DNA from: Rhizobium herbae
GTDB lineage: Bacteria > Pseudomonadota > Alphaproteobacteria > Rhizobiales > Rhizobiaceae
DNA: 64,000 nt
NCBI RefSeq assembly: GCF_019511375.1
Contig: NZ_JAEUAO010000007.1
Location: forward strand, 221,997 to 285,996
Direction: 5' to 3'
Below the pieces are notes generated by a model. It made no database searches and was not told the origin of the DNA. It was given only the letters and a program-made list of their open reading frames with translations. A program made the position numbers and the translations under genes. Numbering within the stretch: position 1 is the first letter of the stretch; each line of letters begins with the position of its first letter. This document shows, one piece after another, positions 1 to 11,779 of the stretch.

Positions 1-648
1 CTTCACTGGATCACCGCGACACGGCAGCTGGAGGGACGAGGGCGGCGCGGCCGGGCCTGGACTTCGGAGCCTGGCAATCTCTACGCCTCGCTGCTGTTGA
101 TCGATCCGGCGCCGATGGACAGGCTTCACTCGCTGCCGCTGGCTGTAGCCGTCGCCGTGCATCGGGCAATCCAGGCGGTCATGCCGCCGGGATCCAACCC
201 CGTATCAATCAAATGGCCAAACGACATCCTGATTGCCGGCAAGAAGTGCTGCGGTATCCTGCTCGAAGGCGAGGGATTGCCTGATGGCAGGCACGCACTG
301 GTCATTGGCTGCGGCGTCAATGTCGCGCACGCACCCGACCACGCGCTCTATCCCGTCACCTGCCTGCAGGCGGAAGGGGCAGCGGTGTCGCCAGAAGAAT
401 TGTTTGCCCACCTGTTTCGCAGCATGGGCGAGGTATTGAGCATTTGGAACCGCGGGCAGGGTATCGCCGAAATTATTGCCCAATGGCGGGCGGCGGCCGG
501 TGGTATAGGCCAGAAGATCACGGTCAACCTGCCGGACCGCTCGCTTTCCGGACGGTTCGAAGGCATAGATGAAGACGGCCGGCTGATGCTCGACATGGGT
601 GCAGGCGTGGTCCACCGCATCGCCGCAGGCGATGTATTTTTCGGATAA
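1..648 (+). CDS. birA: Biotin--[acetyl-CoA-carboxylase] ligase, 5' end outside window
   Basis: This enzyme makes biotinyl-AMP and attaches biotin to the acceptor lysine of AccB, which is encoded at 44340-44810. The reading frame is open from base 1, so the true start lies upstream and 215 codons are visible. The visible part begins near the biotin/ATP-binding motif GRGRRGRAW, followed by KWPNDILI and the GILLEGE segment, then the small C-terminal domain. No helix-turn-helix region can be judged because the N-terminus is missing. RNase J begins 19 bases downstream on the same strand, suggesting one transcript. In rhizobia this gene commonly follows the nuo operon, which would lie off the left edge (inference). 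Confidence 0.93.
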   Translation, partial: LHWITATRQLEGRGRRGRAWTSEPGNLYASLLLIDPAPMDRLHSLPLAVAVAVHRAIQAVMPPGSNPVSIKWPNDILIAGKKCCGILLEGEGLPDGRHALVIGCGVNVAHAPDHALYPVTCLQAEGAAVSPEELFAHLFRSMGEVLSIWNRGQGIAEIIAQWRAAAGGIGQKITVNLPDRSLSGRFEGIDEDGRLMLDMGAGVVHRIAAGDVFFG

Positions 649-667
649 AACAAGGCGCAATCATTCA

Positions 668-2335
668 ATGAGCAAACAAGACGAACTCGTCTTCCTCCCG
701 CTGGGCGGGGTTGGGGAAATCGGCATGAACCTGGCTCTTTATGGCTATGGTGCGCCGTCCAGCCGCCAGTGGATCATGGTTGATTGCGGCGTCACCTTTC
801 CGGGACCGGAGCTGCCCGGCGTCGATCTGGTGCTGCCGGATATCCGCTTTCTCGCGGAGGAGCGCAAGAACCTCAAGGGTATCATCATCACCCATGCCCA
901 TGAAGATCACTATGGCGCGCTCGCCGATCTCTGGCCCGGCCTCAACGTTCCCGTCTACGCATCACCATTTACCGATGGCATGCTTGATGCCAAACGCAAT
1001 TACGAGCGCACGCGCGCTGATGTGCCGATCACCATCTTCAAGCAGGGCGACCGGATCAATGTTGGTCCGTTCGAGATCGAGGCGGTCGGCGTCAACCATT
1101 CGATCCCCGAGCCGATTTCCCTGGTGATCCGCACGCCGCTCGGCAATATCGTCCATACCGGCGACTGGAAGATCGATCATGCGCCTACCCTTGGTCCGCT
1201 GACGGACGAGGCACGGTTCCGCGCGATCGGCGATGAGGGCGTGCTGGCGCTGATGTGTGACAGCACCAATGCGATGCGCGATGGCGTATCGCCCCAGGAA
1301 GAAGAGGTTTCGGCAAGCCTCACCAAGATCATCGAGAACGCCACCGGCCGCGTCGCCATCACCACTTTCTCGTCCAATGTCGGCCGCATCCGCTCGATCG
1401 CCAAGGCATCCGCCGCCGCCGGTCGCGAAGTCCTTCTGCTTGGCAGTTCGATGAAGCGTGTCTGCGACGTGGCCCGCGATGTCGGCCTTATGGAAGGTTT
1501 GAACCCCTTCATCGCTGAAGACGAATTCGGCTATATCCCGCGGGACAAGGTCGTGGTGATCCTGACCGGCAGCCAGGGTGAGGCCCGGGCGGCGCTGGCA
1601 AAGCTTTCTCGGGACGAGATGCGCAACGTCGCTTTGACGGCGGGCGACACCGTGGTGTTTTCTTCTCGCGCCATTCCCGGAAACGAGAAGGCGATCAACG
1701 ACATCAAGAACGGCCTCGTCGAACAGGGCATCCATATCGTCACCGACTCCGAAGCCCTCGTGCATGTTTCCGGCCACCCCCGCCGGCACGAGTTGCAGCA
1801 AATGTATGAATGGACGCGGCCGCAGATTCTCGTGCCGGTCCACGGCGAGGCGGCACATCTGACCGCACAGGCGGAACTCGGCCTGCAATCCGGCATCAAG
1901 ACGGTTCCGCGGGTGCGCAATGGCGACATACTGCGGTTGGCACCGGGGCCGGCAACGGTGATCGGAACGGCGCCGCATGGGCGTATCTACAAGGACGGCG
2001 GCCTGATCGGCGATTTCGAGGAGATGGGTATCGGCGAACGCCGCAAGCTGTCCTTTGCCGGCCATGTGTCCGTCAATGTCGTGCTCGACGAGCGGTATGA
2101 TTTCAACGCCGATCCGGAGGTCGTTGCCATCGGCCTTCCCGAATTCGACGATGAGGGCGAGGACATGAACGACACGCTCTATGATGCGGTGCTTGGCGCC
2201 GTCGAAAGCATACCGCGCGGCAAGCGCAAGGATCTTGCCATGGTGCAGGAAGCGGTTCGACGGGCGGTTCGCGGCACCGCCAACGAGGTTTGGGGCAAGA
2301 AGCCGGTCGTCACCGTGTTCATCAACAAGCTCTGA
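668..2335 (+). CDS. rnj: Ribonuclease J
   Basis: RNase J combines endonuclease and 5'-to-3' exonuclease activity and matures rRNA and mRNA in the cytoplasm. The 555-residue protein has the family's usual length. The metallo-beta-lactamase motif HAHEDH is at residues 76-81, with further metal-binding segments downstream (HTGDW, CDSTNA), then the beta-CASP region (ISGHP-like VSGHPRRHE and PVHGE) and a C-terminal domain. ATG 668 was chosen because MSKQDELVFLPLGGVGEIGMN is the usual family N-terminus; the open frame extends further up only inside birA. Many alphaproteobacteria carry both RNase J and RNase E, and this window has both (rne at 48071-50920). Confidence 0.95.
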   Translation: MSKQDELVFLPLGGVGEIGMNLALYGYGAPSSRQWIMVDCGVTFPGPELPGVDLVLPDIRFLAEERKNLKGIIITHAHEDHYGALADLWPGLNVPVYASPFTDGMLDAKRNYERTRADVPITIFKQGDRINVGPFEIEAVGVNHSIPEPISLVIRTPLGNIVHTGDWKIDHAPTLGPLTDEARFRAIGDEGVLALMCDSTNAMRDGVSPQEEEVSASLTKIIENATGRVAITTFSSNVGRIRSIAKASAAAGREVLLLGSSMKRVCDVARDVGLMEGLNPFIAEDEFGYIPRDKVVVILTGSQGEARAALAKLSRDEMRNVALTAGDTVVFSSRAIPGNEKAINDIKNGLVEQGIHIVTDSEALVHVSGHPRRHELQQMYEWTRPQILVPVHGEAAHLTAQAELGLQSGIKTVPRVRNGDILRLAPGPATVIGTAPHGRIYKDGGLIGDFEEMGIGERRKLSFAGHVSVNVVLDERYDFNADPEVVAIGLPEFDDEGEDMNDTLYDAVLGAVESIPRGKRKDLAMVQEAVRRAVRGTANEVWGKKPVVTVFINKL

Positions 2336-2354
2336 CGGCCACGAGAGGCAAACC

Positions 2355-2759
2355 ATGCTCGGACGTGTCAACCACATTGCTCTGGTCGTTCCAAACCTTG
2401 CCGAGGCGGCGGAAAGATACCGGTCGGTGCTTGGCGCAACGGTGACGGAGCCCGACGCACTTCCAGAGCATGGCGTCAGCGTAGTTTTCGTCACGCTCGA
2501 AAACACCAAGGTGGAGTTGCTGGAGCCGCTGGGCTCAGACTCGCCGATTGCGGCGTTTCTGGCCAAGAACCCGGCGGGCGGCATGCACCATATCTGCTAT
2601 GAGGTCGAGGACATCATCGCAGCCCGAGACAGCCTTGTTGCCGCGGGCGGCCGGGTTCTCGGCGACGGCCAGCCGAAGATCGGGGCGCATGGAAAGCCGG
2701 TGCTCTTCCTCCATCCCAAGGACTTCTTCGGCACGCTGATCGAACTGGAAGAGGTGTGA
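2355..2759 (+). CDS. mce: Methylmalonyl-CoA epimerase
   Basis: The enzyme interconverts the R and S forms of methylmalonyl-CoA in the propionyl-CoA to succinyl-CoA route. The 134-residue protein is a single vicinal-oxygen-chelate unit. Expected metal ligands appear as His in VNHIALVV near the N-terminus, His in MHHICYEV and the C-terminal Glu in LIELEEV. The GAHGKPVLFLHPKDFFGTLIE segment is characteristic of this epimerase rather than of glyoxalase I. ATG 2355 follows GAGAGGC and lies 19 bases after the RNase J stop, so the gene is probably cotranscribed with rnj. Confidence 0.9.
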   Translation: MLGRVNHIALVVPNLAEAAERYRSVLGATVTEPDALPEHGVSVVFVTLENTKVELLEPLGSDSPIAAFLAKNPAGGMHHICYEVEDIIAARDSLVAAGGRVLGDGQPKIGAHGKPVLFLHPKDFFGTLIELEEV

Positions 2760-2870
2760 CAGAAGGGCGCGAGCCGGGCGTTTGTGCCACCGGCCGCAAA
2801 GCGGTATAAGCTGCTCGACAGACAATGCCAAAGGGAGCTCGTTCAGCGTCCTTCGCAGTGAGAGACCACG

Positions 2871-3140
2871 ATGCCGATCTTTTCCATCTTTGCGATCTAC
2901 TTCATCATCTGGTGGCTGACGCTGTTCATCGTCCTGCCGATCGGCCTGCGCACCCAGGCCGAGGAGAACGAGGTGGTGCCCGGCAGCGTCGAGAGCGCGC
3001 CGGCGCGCTTCCGGGGCTTGCGTGTTTTCCTGATCACGTCGGTGCTTGCCGCCATCATCCACCTTGCGTGGTATATCCTCTCGGTGCGGCTGGGCTACGG
3101 TTTGGACGCGATCCCCCAATTCGCGCCGAAATTTTATTGA
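2871..3140 (+). CDS. DUF1467 family small membrane protein
   Basis: The 89-residue protein of unknown function has two predicted membrane helices, roughly residues 4-24 and 50-70, joined by a polar stretch containing the family-typical LRTQAEENEVVPGS. It matches the alphaproteobacterial DUF1467 pattern in length and in its position after mce. It probably sits in the inner membrane with a short loop. The gene closes the birA-rnj-mce cluster; a long gene-free stretch follows. Confidence 0.8.
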   Translation: MPIFSIFAIYFIIWWLTLFIVLPIGLRTQAEENEVVPGSVESAPARFRGLRVFLITSVLAAIIHLAWYILSVRLGYGLDAIPQFAPKFY

Positions 3141-3290
3141 CAGCAGATCGGTCGTGTGTCGTTGCGACATCCGCTATTGCGATAGCGACAGCTTACGGAC
3201 GGTAGCGCGGACGCCGCCGAGGCGCGCGCCACAGAGTTGACACGATTAAAGCGTCGATACCTTTTTCTCTTGATTCGAATTTCTGAAAAG

Positions 3291-3320
3291 CAAAAAAAAA
3301 CAAGGCTGAAAGCCTTGTTC
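3291..3320 (-). terminator. Orphan intrinsic terminator, leftward
   Basis: A 9-bp stem (AACAAGGCT at 3299-3307 and AGCCTTGTT at 3311-3319) with a GAA loop is preceded on the plus strand by a run of A. Read on the minus strand it is a stem followed by a T run, the classic intrinsic terminator. On the plus strand the tail is only TTCTTAAAG, so rightward termination would be weaker. No minus-strand gene is annotated upstream. Confidence 0.7.
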
Positions 3321-3519
3321 TTAAAGTATCGCGTGATCCTTATCCGTTACCGGTGGCTGCGTATGACCGCGCCTAAGATCTTATCCTCCCAAGACTTGAC
3401 CGCGAAATCGACAAGAATTTAATCTCCCTGCCTCTTTTGTGAGCCGAAACTAGCCCAAACATTATGCGTTGTCATCTGATTTTTTTGCATTTTTGCTACA
3501 GTCGAGCAAAATTTTTCCG

Positions 3520-3548
3520 TTGACAACTTCCGTCTGATTACTGTTATT
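3520..3548 (+). promoter_or_regulatory. Possible sigma70 promoter for proS
   Basis: TTGACA at 3520-3525 is followed after 16-17 bases by TGTTAT or GTTATT. The -35 box is perfect and the -10 is a moderate match. It is the best promoter-like element between the mce cluster and proS and would give a leader of about 280 bases. Assignment is by eye only. Confidence 0.4.
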
Positions 3549-3838
3549 ACCGTGCCTTTTTGCCGCACCTTCCAGTTACGCTTCCTGCATCCGATGTATG
3601 GGCTTTCCAAGCTGTGGCGCTCGCGAAGATGACGGGTTTTCTTCCTGTCGCGAAGCGTCTATGAACGCTTGAACGCGGTGCGACTTTCTTCCTGAATCGG
3701 CTGGTCGGAGCGCCGCGAGAAACAGTCAAACAGCAGCGCCTGATGGTGCGCTCGTGGAGCGCGCAGGGGCTGCACGCTCAACGTTATTTCGCCCGAATCC
3801 GACGATAGGCGAAGTGCATCAAGTTCCGGAACCCGTTC

Positions 3839-5167
3839 ATGCGCCTGTCCCGCTTTTTCATGCCCATTCTGAAGGAAAACCCGAAGGAAGCGGAGATCGT
3901 GTCGCATCGCCTGATGCTGCGCGCCGGGATGGTTCGGCAGCAGTCGGCCGGGATCTACACCTGGCTGCCGCTTGGCAAGCGCGTGCTCGACAAGGTCAAT
4001 GCCATCATCCGCGAGGAACAGAACCGGGCGGGCGCCATCGAGCTGTTGATGCCGACGCTGCAATCGGCCGAACTCTGGCAGGAAAGCGGCCGCTACGACG
4101 CCTATGGCAAGGAAATGCTGCGCATCAAGGATCGCCAGGACCGGCCGATGCTCTATGGCCCGACCAATGAAGAGATGATCACCGACGTGTTCCGCTCTTA
4201 CGTCAAGTCCTACAAGGATCTGCCGCTCAACCTCTATCATATCCAGCTGAAATTCCGCGACGAAATCCGTCCGCGCTTCGGCACGATGCGCTCGCGCGAG
4301 TTCCTCATGAAGGACGCCTATTCCTTCGACTTGAACCGGCAAGGTGCCGTCGATTCCTACAACCGGATGTTCGCGGCCTATCTGCGCACGTTTTCGCGCC
4401 TGGGTCTTCGCGCCATTCCGATGCGGGCAGATACCGGCCCCATTGGCGGCGATCTCAGCCACGAATTCATCATCCTTGCCGATACCGGTGAATCGGAAGT
4501 GTTCTGCCACAAGGAGTTCCTGAGCTTCGACATTCCGGCCGAAGATACCGATTTCTGGGATGCGGCCGCCATGAAGGCGATCTTCGACCAGTGGACGTCG
4601 CGCTATGCCGCGACGTCCGAAATGCATGACGAGGCTGCTTTCAACGCCATTGACGACGCCGCGAAGGTGTCCGCGCGTGGCATCGAGGTCGGCCATATCT
4701 TCTATTTCGGCACGAAATACTCCGAAGCCATGGGCGCCAAGGTACAGGGACCCGACGGCAAGGAACACACGGTGCACATGGGCTCCTACGGTATCGGCCC
4801 CACGCGCCTCGTTCCGGCGATCATCGAAGCCTCGCATGACGAGAACGGCATCATATGGCCGGCTTCGATCGCGCCTTTCGATGCAGTCGTGATCAACATG
4901 AAATCCGGCGATGCGGCCTGCGATACGGCCTGCGAGACCATCTATGGCGCGCTCGGCAAGGCCGGTCTCGATCCGCTCTATGACGACAAGGACGACCGCG
5001 CCGGCACGAAATTTGCGACCGCCGACCTGATCGGCGTGCCGGTCCAGATCATCGCCGGTCCGCGCTCCGTCGCAAGCGGCGAGGTGGAACTCAAGGACCG
5101 CAAGACCGGCGCCCGCGAGACGCTGACCGTCGAGGCTGCCATCAACAAGCTGACTGCTTCGAAATAA
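3839..5167 (+). CDS. proS: Prolyl-tRNA synthetase, short alphaproteobacterial form
   Basis: The enzyme charges tRNA-Pro. It is a class II synthetase of 442 residues. E. coli ProS is about 570 because of an inserted editing domain; here the sequence runs directly from the motif 2 region ([17 protein letters not shown], about residues 139-155) to the [12 protein letters not shown] segment, so the editing insertion is absent, as is usual in rhizobia. Motif 3 is visible as [13 protein letters not shown], and the anticodon-binding domain follows ([11 protein letters not shown]). ATG 3839 gives [21 protein letters not shown], the family N-terminus. lolC follows 10 bases after the stop. Without cis-editing, mischarged Ala-tRNA-Pro would need a separate editing protein (inference). 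Confidence 0.96.
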   Translation: MRLSRFFMPILKENPKEAEIVSHRLMLRAGMVRQQSAGIYTWLPLGKRVLDKVNAIIREEQNRAGAIELLMPTLQSAELWQESGRYDAYGKEMLRIKDRQDRPMLYGPTNEEMITDVFRSYVKSYKDLPLNLYHIQLKFRDEIRPRFGTMRSREFLMKDAYSFDLNRQGAVDSYNRMFAAYLRTFSRLGLRAIPMRADTGPIGGDLSHEFIILADTGESEVFCHKEFLSFDIPAEDTDFWDAAAMKAIFDQWTSRYAATSEMHDEAAFNAIDDAAKVSARGIEVGHIFYFGTKYSEAMGAKVQGPDGKEHTVHMGSYGIGPTRLVPAIIEASHDENGIIWPASIAPFDAVVINMKSGDAACDTACETIYGALGKAGLDPLYDDKDDRAGTKFATADLIGVPVQIIAGPRSVASGEVELKDRKTGARETLTVEAAINKLTASK

Positions 5168-5177
5168 GGGAGCCGGA

Positions 5178-6485
5178 ATGAGCGCCACCACGCTAGAGCA
5201 GGAGAAGGCCGTGGCGGTCCAGCCGCCATCGAGCCGTCCGTTTTCCACGTTCGAGCGCATGGTGGCCTGGCGCTATCTGCGGTCGCGGCGCAAGGAAGCC
5301 TTCATTTCGGTGATCGCCGGCTTTTCCTTCATCGGCATCATGCTCGGCGTGGCGACGTTGATCATCGTCATGGCGGTGATGAACGGCTTTCGCACCGAGC
5401 TCATCTCGCGCATTCTCGGCATCAACGGCCACATGATCGTGCAGCCGCTCGACGGGCCGCTCGACAACTATGCGGACCTGGCGACGAAATTTGCAGGCGT
5501 CAAGGGCGTCACCATGGCAATCCCGATGATCGAGGGCCAGACGCTCGCCTCGGGTCCGGGCGGGGCCGGCACGGGCGCTCTGGTGCGCGGCTTGCGGGCC
5601 GACGATCTCGGCAAGATGAAATCCATCTCCGACCACATCAAGTCCGGCGATCTTGTCGGCTATGCGGCCGGAACCGGCGTTGTTATCGGCTCACGCATGG
5701 CCGAACAGCTCGGCATCACCGCCGGCGGCACCATCACGCTGGTGGCGCCCGAGGGCGACGTCACGCCGATGGGCGTCAACCCGCGCGTCAAATCCTATAC
5801 CGTCTCGGCGATCTTCGAGATCGGCATGTCGGAATATGACGCCTCGATCATCTTCATGCCGCTCGAGGAAGCACAGCTTTACTTCAACGCCGAAGGCATC
5901 GCCCAGTCGATAGAACTATTCGTTGCCAATCCGGATCTGGTCGACGAACTGCGCCAGCCGATCGAGGATGCGGCGGGCCGGCAGGTGCTGATCAGCGACT
6001 GGCGCGACCGCAACAAGACGTTCTTTTCGGCCCTTCAGGTCGAGCGCAACGTCATGTTCATGATCCTGACGCTGATCGTCTTGGTGGCGGCACTCAACAT
6101 CGTCTCCGGCCTGATCATGCTGGTGAAGGACAAGGGCAGCGACATCGCCATCCTGCGCACCATGGGCGCCACCTCCGGTTCGATCATGCGCATCTTCTTC
6201 ATGACGGGCGCGGCGATCGGCATCGTCGGCACATTCGCGGGTGTTCTTCTCGGCGTCATCGTCTGCCTCAATGTCGAATCCATCCGGCAGTTCTTTTCGT
6301 GGATTTCCGGCACGACACTGTTCAACCCGGAACTCTACTTCCTCAGCCAGCTTCCGGCCGACATGAACCCCGGCGAGACCATCTCGGTCATTGCCATGGC
6401 GATCAGCCTGTCCTTCCTCGCCACGATCTTTCCGGCCTGGCGCGCCTCGCGCCTCGATCCGGTTCAGGCTCTGCGCTACGAATAA
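5178..6485 (+). CDS. lolC: Lipoprotein-releasing ABC transporter permease (LolC/LolE family)
   Basis: This inner-membrane permease extracts mature lipoproteins and passes them to the carrier LolA. The 435-residue protein has a cytoplasmic N-terminus containing FERMVAWRYLRSRRKEAF, a first helix near residues 45-70, a large periplasmic domain, and three C-terminal helices (from about residue 290), ending in WRASRLDPVQALRYE, typical of the LolCE/MacB permease family. lolD follows 18 bases later. Only one permease gene is present, where E. coli has lolC and lolE, so the complex may be a homodimer of a LolF-type subunit (inference). Confidence 0.92.
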   Translation: MSATTLEQEKAVAVQPPSSRPFSTFERMVAWRYLRSRRKEAFISVIAGFSFIGIMLGVATLIIVMAVMNGFRTELISRILGINGHMIVQPLDGPLDNYADLATKFAGVKGVTMAIPMIEGQTLASGPGGAGTGALVRGLRADDLGKMKSISDHIKSGDLVGYAAGTGVVIGSRMAEQLGITAGGTITLVAPEGDVTPMGVNPRVKSYTVSAIFEIGMSEYDASIIFMPLEEAQLYFNAEGIAQSIELFVANPDLVDELRQPIEDAAGRQVLISDWRDRNKTFFSALQVERNVMFMILTLIVLVAALNIVSGLIMLVKDKGSDIAILRTMGATSGSIMRIFFMTGAAIGIVGTFAGVLLGVIVCLNVESIRQFFSWISGTTLFNPELYFLSQLPADMNPGETISVIAMAISLSFLATIFPAWRASRLDPVQALRYE

Positions 6486-6503
6486 ACAAGGAAAACAGAC
6501 ACG

Positions 6504-7187
6504 ATGAATGCGCGCGTGGCATTGCAGCTTTCCGGCGTCGAACGTCATTACAGCCAGGGCGACGAGACCCTGTCGATCCTCAAGGGCGCGGATTTCTCGC
6601 TGCACGGGGGGCAGACGGTCGCGCTCGTGGCGCCGTCCGGCACAGGAAAGTCGACGCTCCTGCACCTGGCTGGCCTGTTGGAGCGGCCGGATGGCGGCGA
6701 AGTCTTCATCAACGGCCAGTCCTGCGGTGCGCTCGGCGACGAGCAGCGCACGGCGATCCGCCGCAACGACATCGGCTTCGTCTACCAGTTCCATCATCTC
6801 CTGCCGGAATTCACGGCGATCGAAAACATCATGATGCCGCAGCTGATCGCGGGCCTCAACAAGGCCGAGGCTCGCGAACGGGCGGGCGCATTGCTGGATT
6901 TCATGCGCATCGGCCATCGCGCCGAGCACCGTCCCTCGGAACTCTCCGGTGGTGAACAGCAGCGCGTTGCGATCGCCCGAGCCGTTGCCAATGCACCTTT
7001 GGTGCTTTTGGCTGACGAGCCGACCGGAAACCTCGATCCGGAAACCGCAGGCTATGTTTTTGAGGCTCTGGAAGCGCTGGTGCGCCAGTCCGGCATGGCA
7101 GCGATGATCGCCACGCACAATTACGAGCTGGCCTCGCGCATGGATCGCCGCGTCACCATCGAAGACGGCAAGGTCGTGGAACTGTAG
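6504..7187 (+). CDS. lolD: Lipoprotein-releasing ABC transporter ATPase
   Basis: This is the ATPase of the Lol system, powering release of lipoproteins from the inner membrane together with the permease just upstream. The 227-residue protein has Walker [10 protein letters not shown] (about residues 43-51), the Q-loop [10 protein letters not shown], signature [14 protein letters not shown] (147-160), Walker B VLLADEPT (167-174) and the switch histidine in ATHN. Length and the [12 protein letters not shown] segment fit LolD rather than another MacB-type ATPase. It is the last gene of the proS-lolC-lolD run and converges on the minus-strand gene at 7234. Confidence 0.94.
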   Translation: MNARVALQLSGVERHYSQGDETLSILKGADFSLHGGQTVALVAPSGTGKSTLLHLAGLLERPDGGEVFINGQSCGALGDEQRTAIRRNDIGFVYQFHHLLPEFTAIENIMMPQLIAGLNKAEARERAGALLDFMRIGHRAEHRPSELSGGEQQRVAIARAVANAPLVLLADEPTGNLDPETAGYVFEALEALVRQSGMAAMIATHNYELASRMDRRVTIEDGKVVEL

Positions 7188-7233
7188 CAGCGACAATCCG
7201 GCCTATGAAATCGGTCCTCAGCGCGCTGTGGTA

Positions 7234-7812
7234 TTACTCGTTGCCGCAGACCGACCGGCCGCGATCATCCGACCAATCCTTGAGCAGCACGATTTCGCCC
7301 TTGGCGGCGATCGGCTTGCCGTTGCTTGTGCCTTTACCGGTGAGCACGTTGAAATCGCATTGCGACGTATTGTCGGGATCGAGCGTGTCGTAGGACGAAT
7401 AGGTATATCCAGCGACGACGAAATCGAAATTGCGATAGGCGACGGTCAGCTTCTGCTCCCGGCGGTCGCGGCCGATGGAGTCGTTGTGCGACGTGATCAG
7501 GATCGAGCCGTTCGGCAAGGCTTCGATGAACGGCTCCTGCCCATAGATCGTCAGCTTACCCCAGACCTTGTTGGGGGCAAAAGTCTTCAACTGGAGACGA
7601 TTGGTCTCGCCTTTCAGGTAGATGTAGATGCCGTGATCCTCGTCGCTGCCCTCAGGCGCGGAAACCAGCATCGCCAGGTCCGGGCTGTCGTCCTTGTCCC
7701 AATCGCCGGTGGCGGCGGACACGATGCGGTCCGGATCGATGGCTTCGGCAGCCTGTGCCACAGTTGCGCAAAGGCCGATAAACGCCGTCATGACGGCCAG
7801 TGACATCCTCAT
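7234..7812 (-). CDS. Secreted or periplasmic protein of unknown function
   Basis: The 192-residue protein begins with a clear Sec signal peptide (SLAVMTAFIGLCATVAQA, probable cleavage near AQA-AE). The mature part has a DWDKDDSPDLAMLV segment reminiscent of an FG-GAP or calcium-binding repeat, then mixed beta-rich sequence with two cysteines (QCDF and SVCGNE) that could form a disulfide. I do not recognise a named family with confidence. It reads alone on the minus strand, convergent with lolD. GAGGGGCG sits just upstream of ATG 7812; a second ATG follows at 7806. Confidence 0.75.
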   Translation of the reverse strand: MRMSLAVMTAFIGLCATVAQAAEAIDPDRIVSAATGDWDKDDSPDLAMLVSAPEGSDEDHGIYIYLKGETNRLQLKTFAPNKVWGKLTIYGQEPFIEALPNGSILITSHNDSIGRDRREQKLTVAYRNFDFVVAGYTYSSYDTLDPDNTSQCDFNVLTGKGTSNGKPIAAKGEIVLLKDWSDDRGRSVCGNE

Positions 7813-7962
7813 TTCTTCGCCCCTCGATTGTCATCGGCGTGAGACTAATCGGCTCGCCTGCGGGCGTCCAGAGGTCCTCGCCCTTGGAAGAGGACCAGAT
7901 TGAAACCGTTTACCATGCCGCGAGTGCTGGAACGGAAGATCGGCTGTCACCCCTTGACGGAA

Positions 7963-7988
7963 GAACATAAATAGAACAACAATAGAAC
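7963..7988. promoter_or_regulatory. Two overlapping alphaproteobacterial LexA (SOS) boxes
   Basis: Three GAAC half-sites lie at 7963-7966, 7974-7977 and 7985-7988, each pair separated by exactly seven AT-rich bases (ATAAATA and AACAATA). GAAC-N7-GAAC, equivalently GTTC-N7-GTTC, is the established LexA box of Alphaproteobacteria. The half-sites repeat every 11 bases, so two LexA dimers or alternative registers could bind. A TTGACG at 7954-7959 could be the -35 box, placing the operator over the -10 region. The start codon of the 28-residue gene is 24 bases beyond the last half-site. Confidence 0.85.
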
Positions 7989-8011
7989 ATAACGGAAAAG
8001 GGAGCCTTGCA

Positions 8012-8098
8012 ATGACTGACTTTCTTCGGGACCTCGCTGCTTTTACCTCAGTCGCCATGTTCGTCGCCAGCTTTTCGATCATCATCATGGGCATGTGA
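8012..8098 (+). CDS. 28-residue membrane peptide, predicted SOS-induced (SidA-like)
   Basis: The frame encodes 28 residues: a short charged N-terminus (MTDFLRDL) and one hydrophobic segment from about residue 9 to the end (AAFTSVAMFVASFSIIIMGM). A strong ribosome binding site, GGGAG at 8000-8004, lies seven bases before the ATG. The tandem LexA boxes at 7963-7988 directly precede it. A LexA-controlled single-pass inner-membrane peptide of this size matches Caulobacter SidA, a 29-residue SOS-induced cell-division inhibitor acting on the FtsW/FtsN divisome stage. The likeness is in size, topology and control only. dnaE begins 170 bases downstream; hairpins at about 8099-8147 have no T run, so read-through into dnaE is possible. 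Being short, it is easily missed by gene callers. Confidence 0.8.
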   Translation: MTDFLRDLAAFTSVAMFVASFSIIIMGM

Positions 8099-8268
8099 CA
8101 CGCTAGGCTTCGTTGCAGCTTTGCCGTTGCGGCAGCGTGGGCCACGCCGCACCGGGCTGTGGACAAGCAACAGACCGCATGAAAAAGCCGGCGTGCGGCG
8201 GATGAAATGTGGACATCGGCGGACAGAAACGGGATATCCTGCGGCCCTTACGGGAATCGGGGTGTGCG

Positions 8269-11760
<3,492 letters not shown>

Positions 11761-11779
11761 CGGCAAGCCGCAGTTCGGC

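Larger units (their letters stand above)
3141..3838. other. 698-base gene-free region before proS
   Basis: No convincing gene is seen. Two short palindromes lie at about 3156-3186 (TGTCGTTGCGACA and GCTATTGCGATAGC). An orphan intrinsic terminator pointing left is at 3291-3320 and a sigma70-like promoter pointing right at 3520-3548. Bases 3240-3560 are distinctly more AT-rich than the surroundings. If the promoter is real, proS has a leader of about 280 bases, with the palindrome GTTCCGGAAC at 3823-3832 just ahead of the start codon. Short open frames here (for example 3419-3610 on the minus strand) lack a coding look. Confidence 0.6.

Noticed and set aside
3419..3610. 63-codon minus-strand frame before proS
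   Set aside because: AT-rich, no good ribosome binding site and no recognisable pattern; an untranslated RNA is the better explanation for the nearby terminator.
8209..8268. Upstream ATG for dnaE
   Set aside because: It would add 20 residues not typical of rhizobial DnaE and has a poor ribosome binding site; ATG 8269 fits better.
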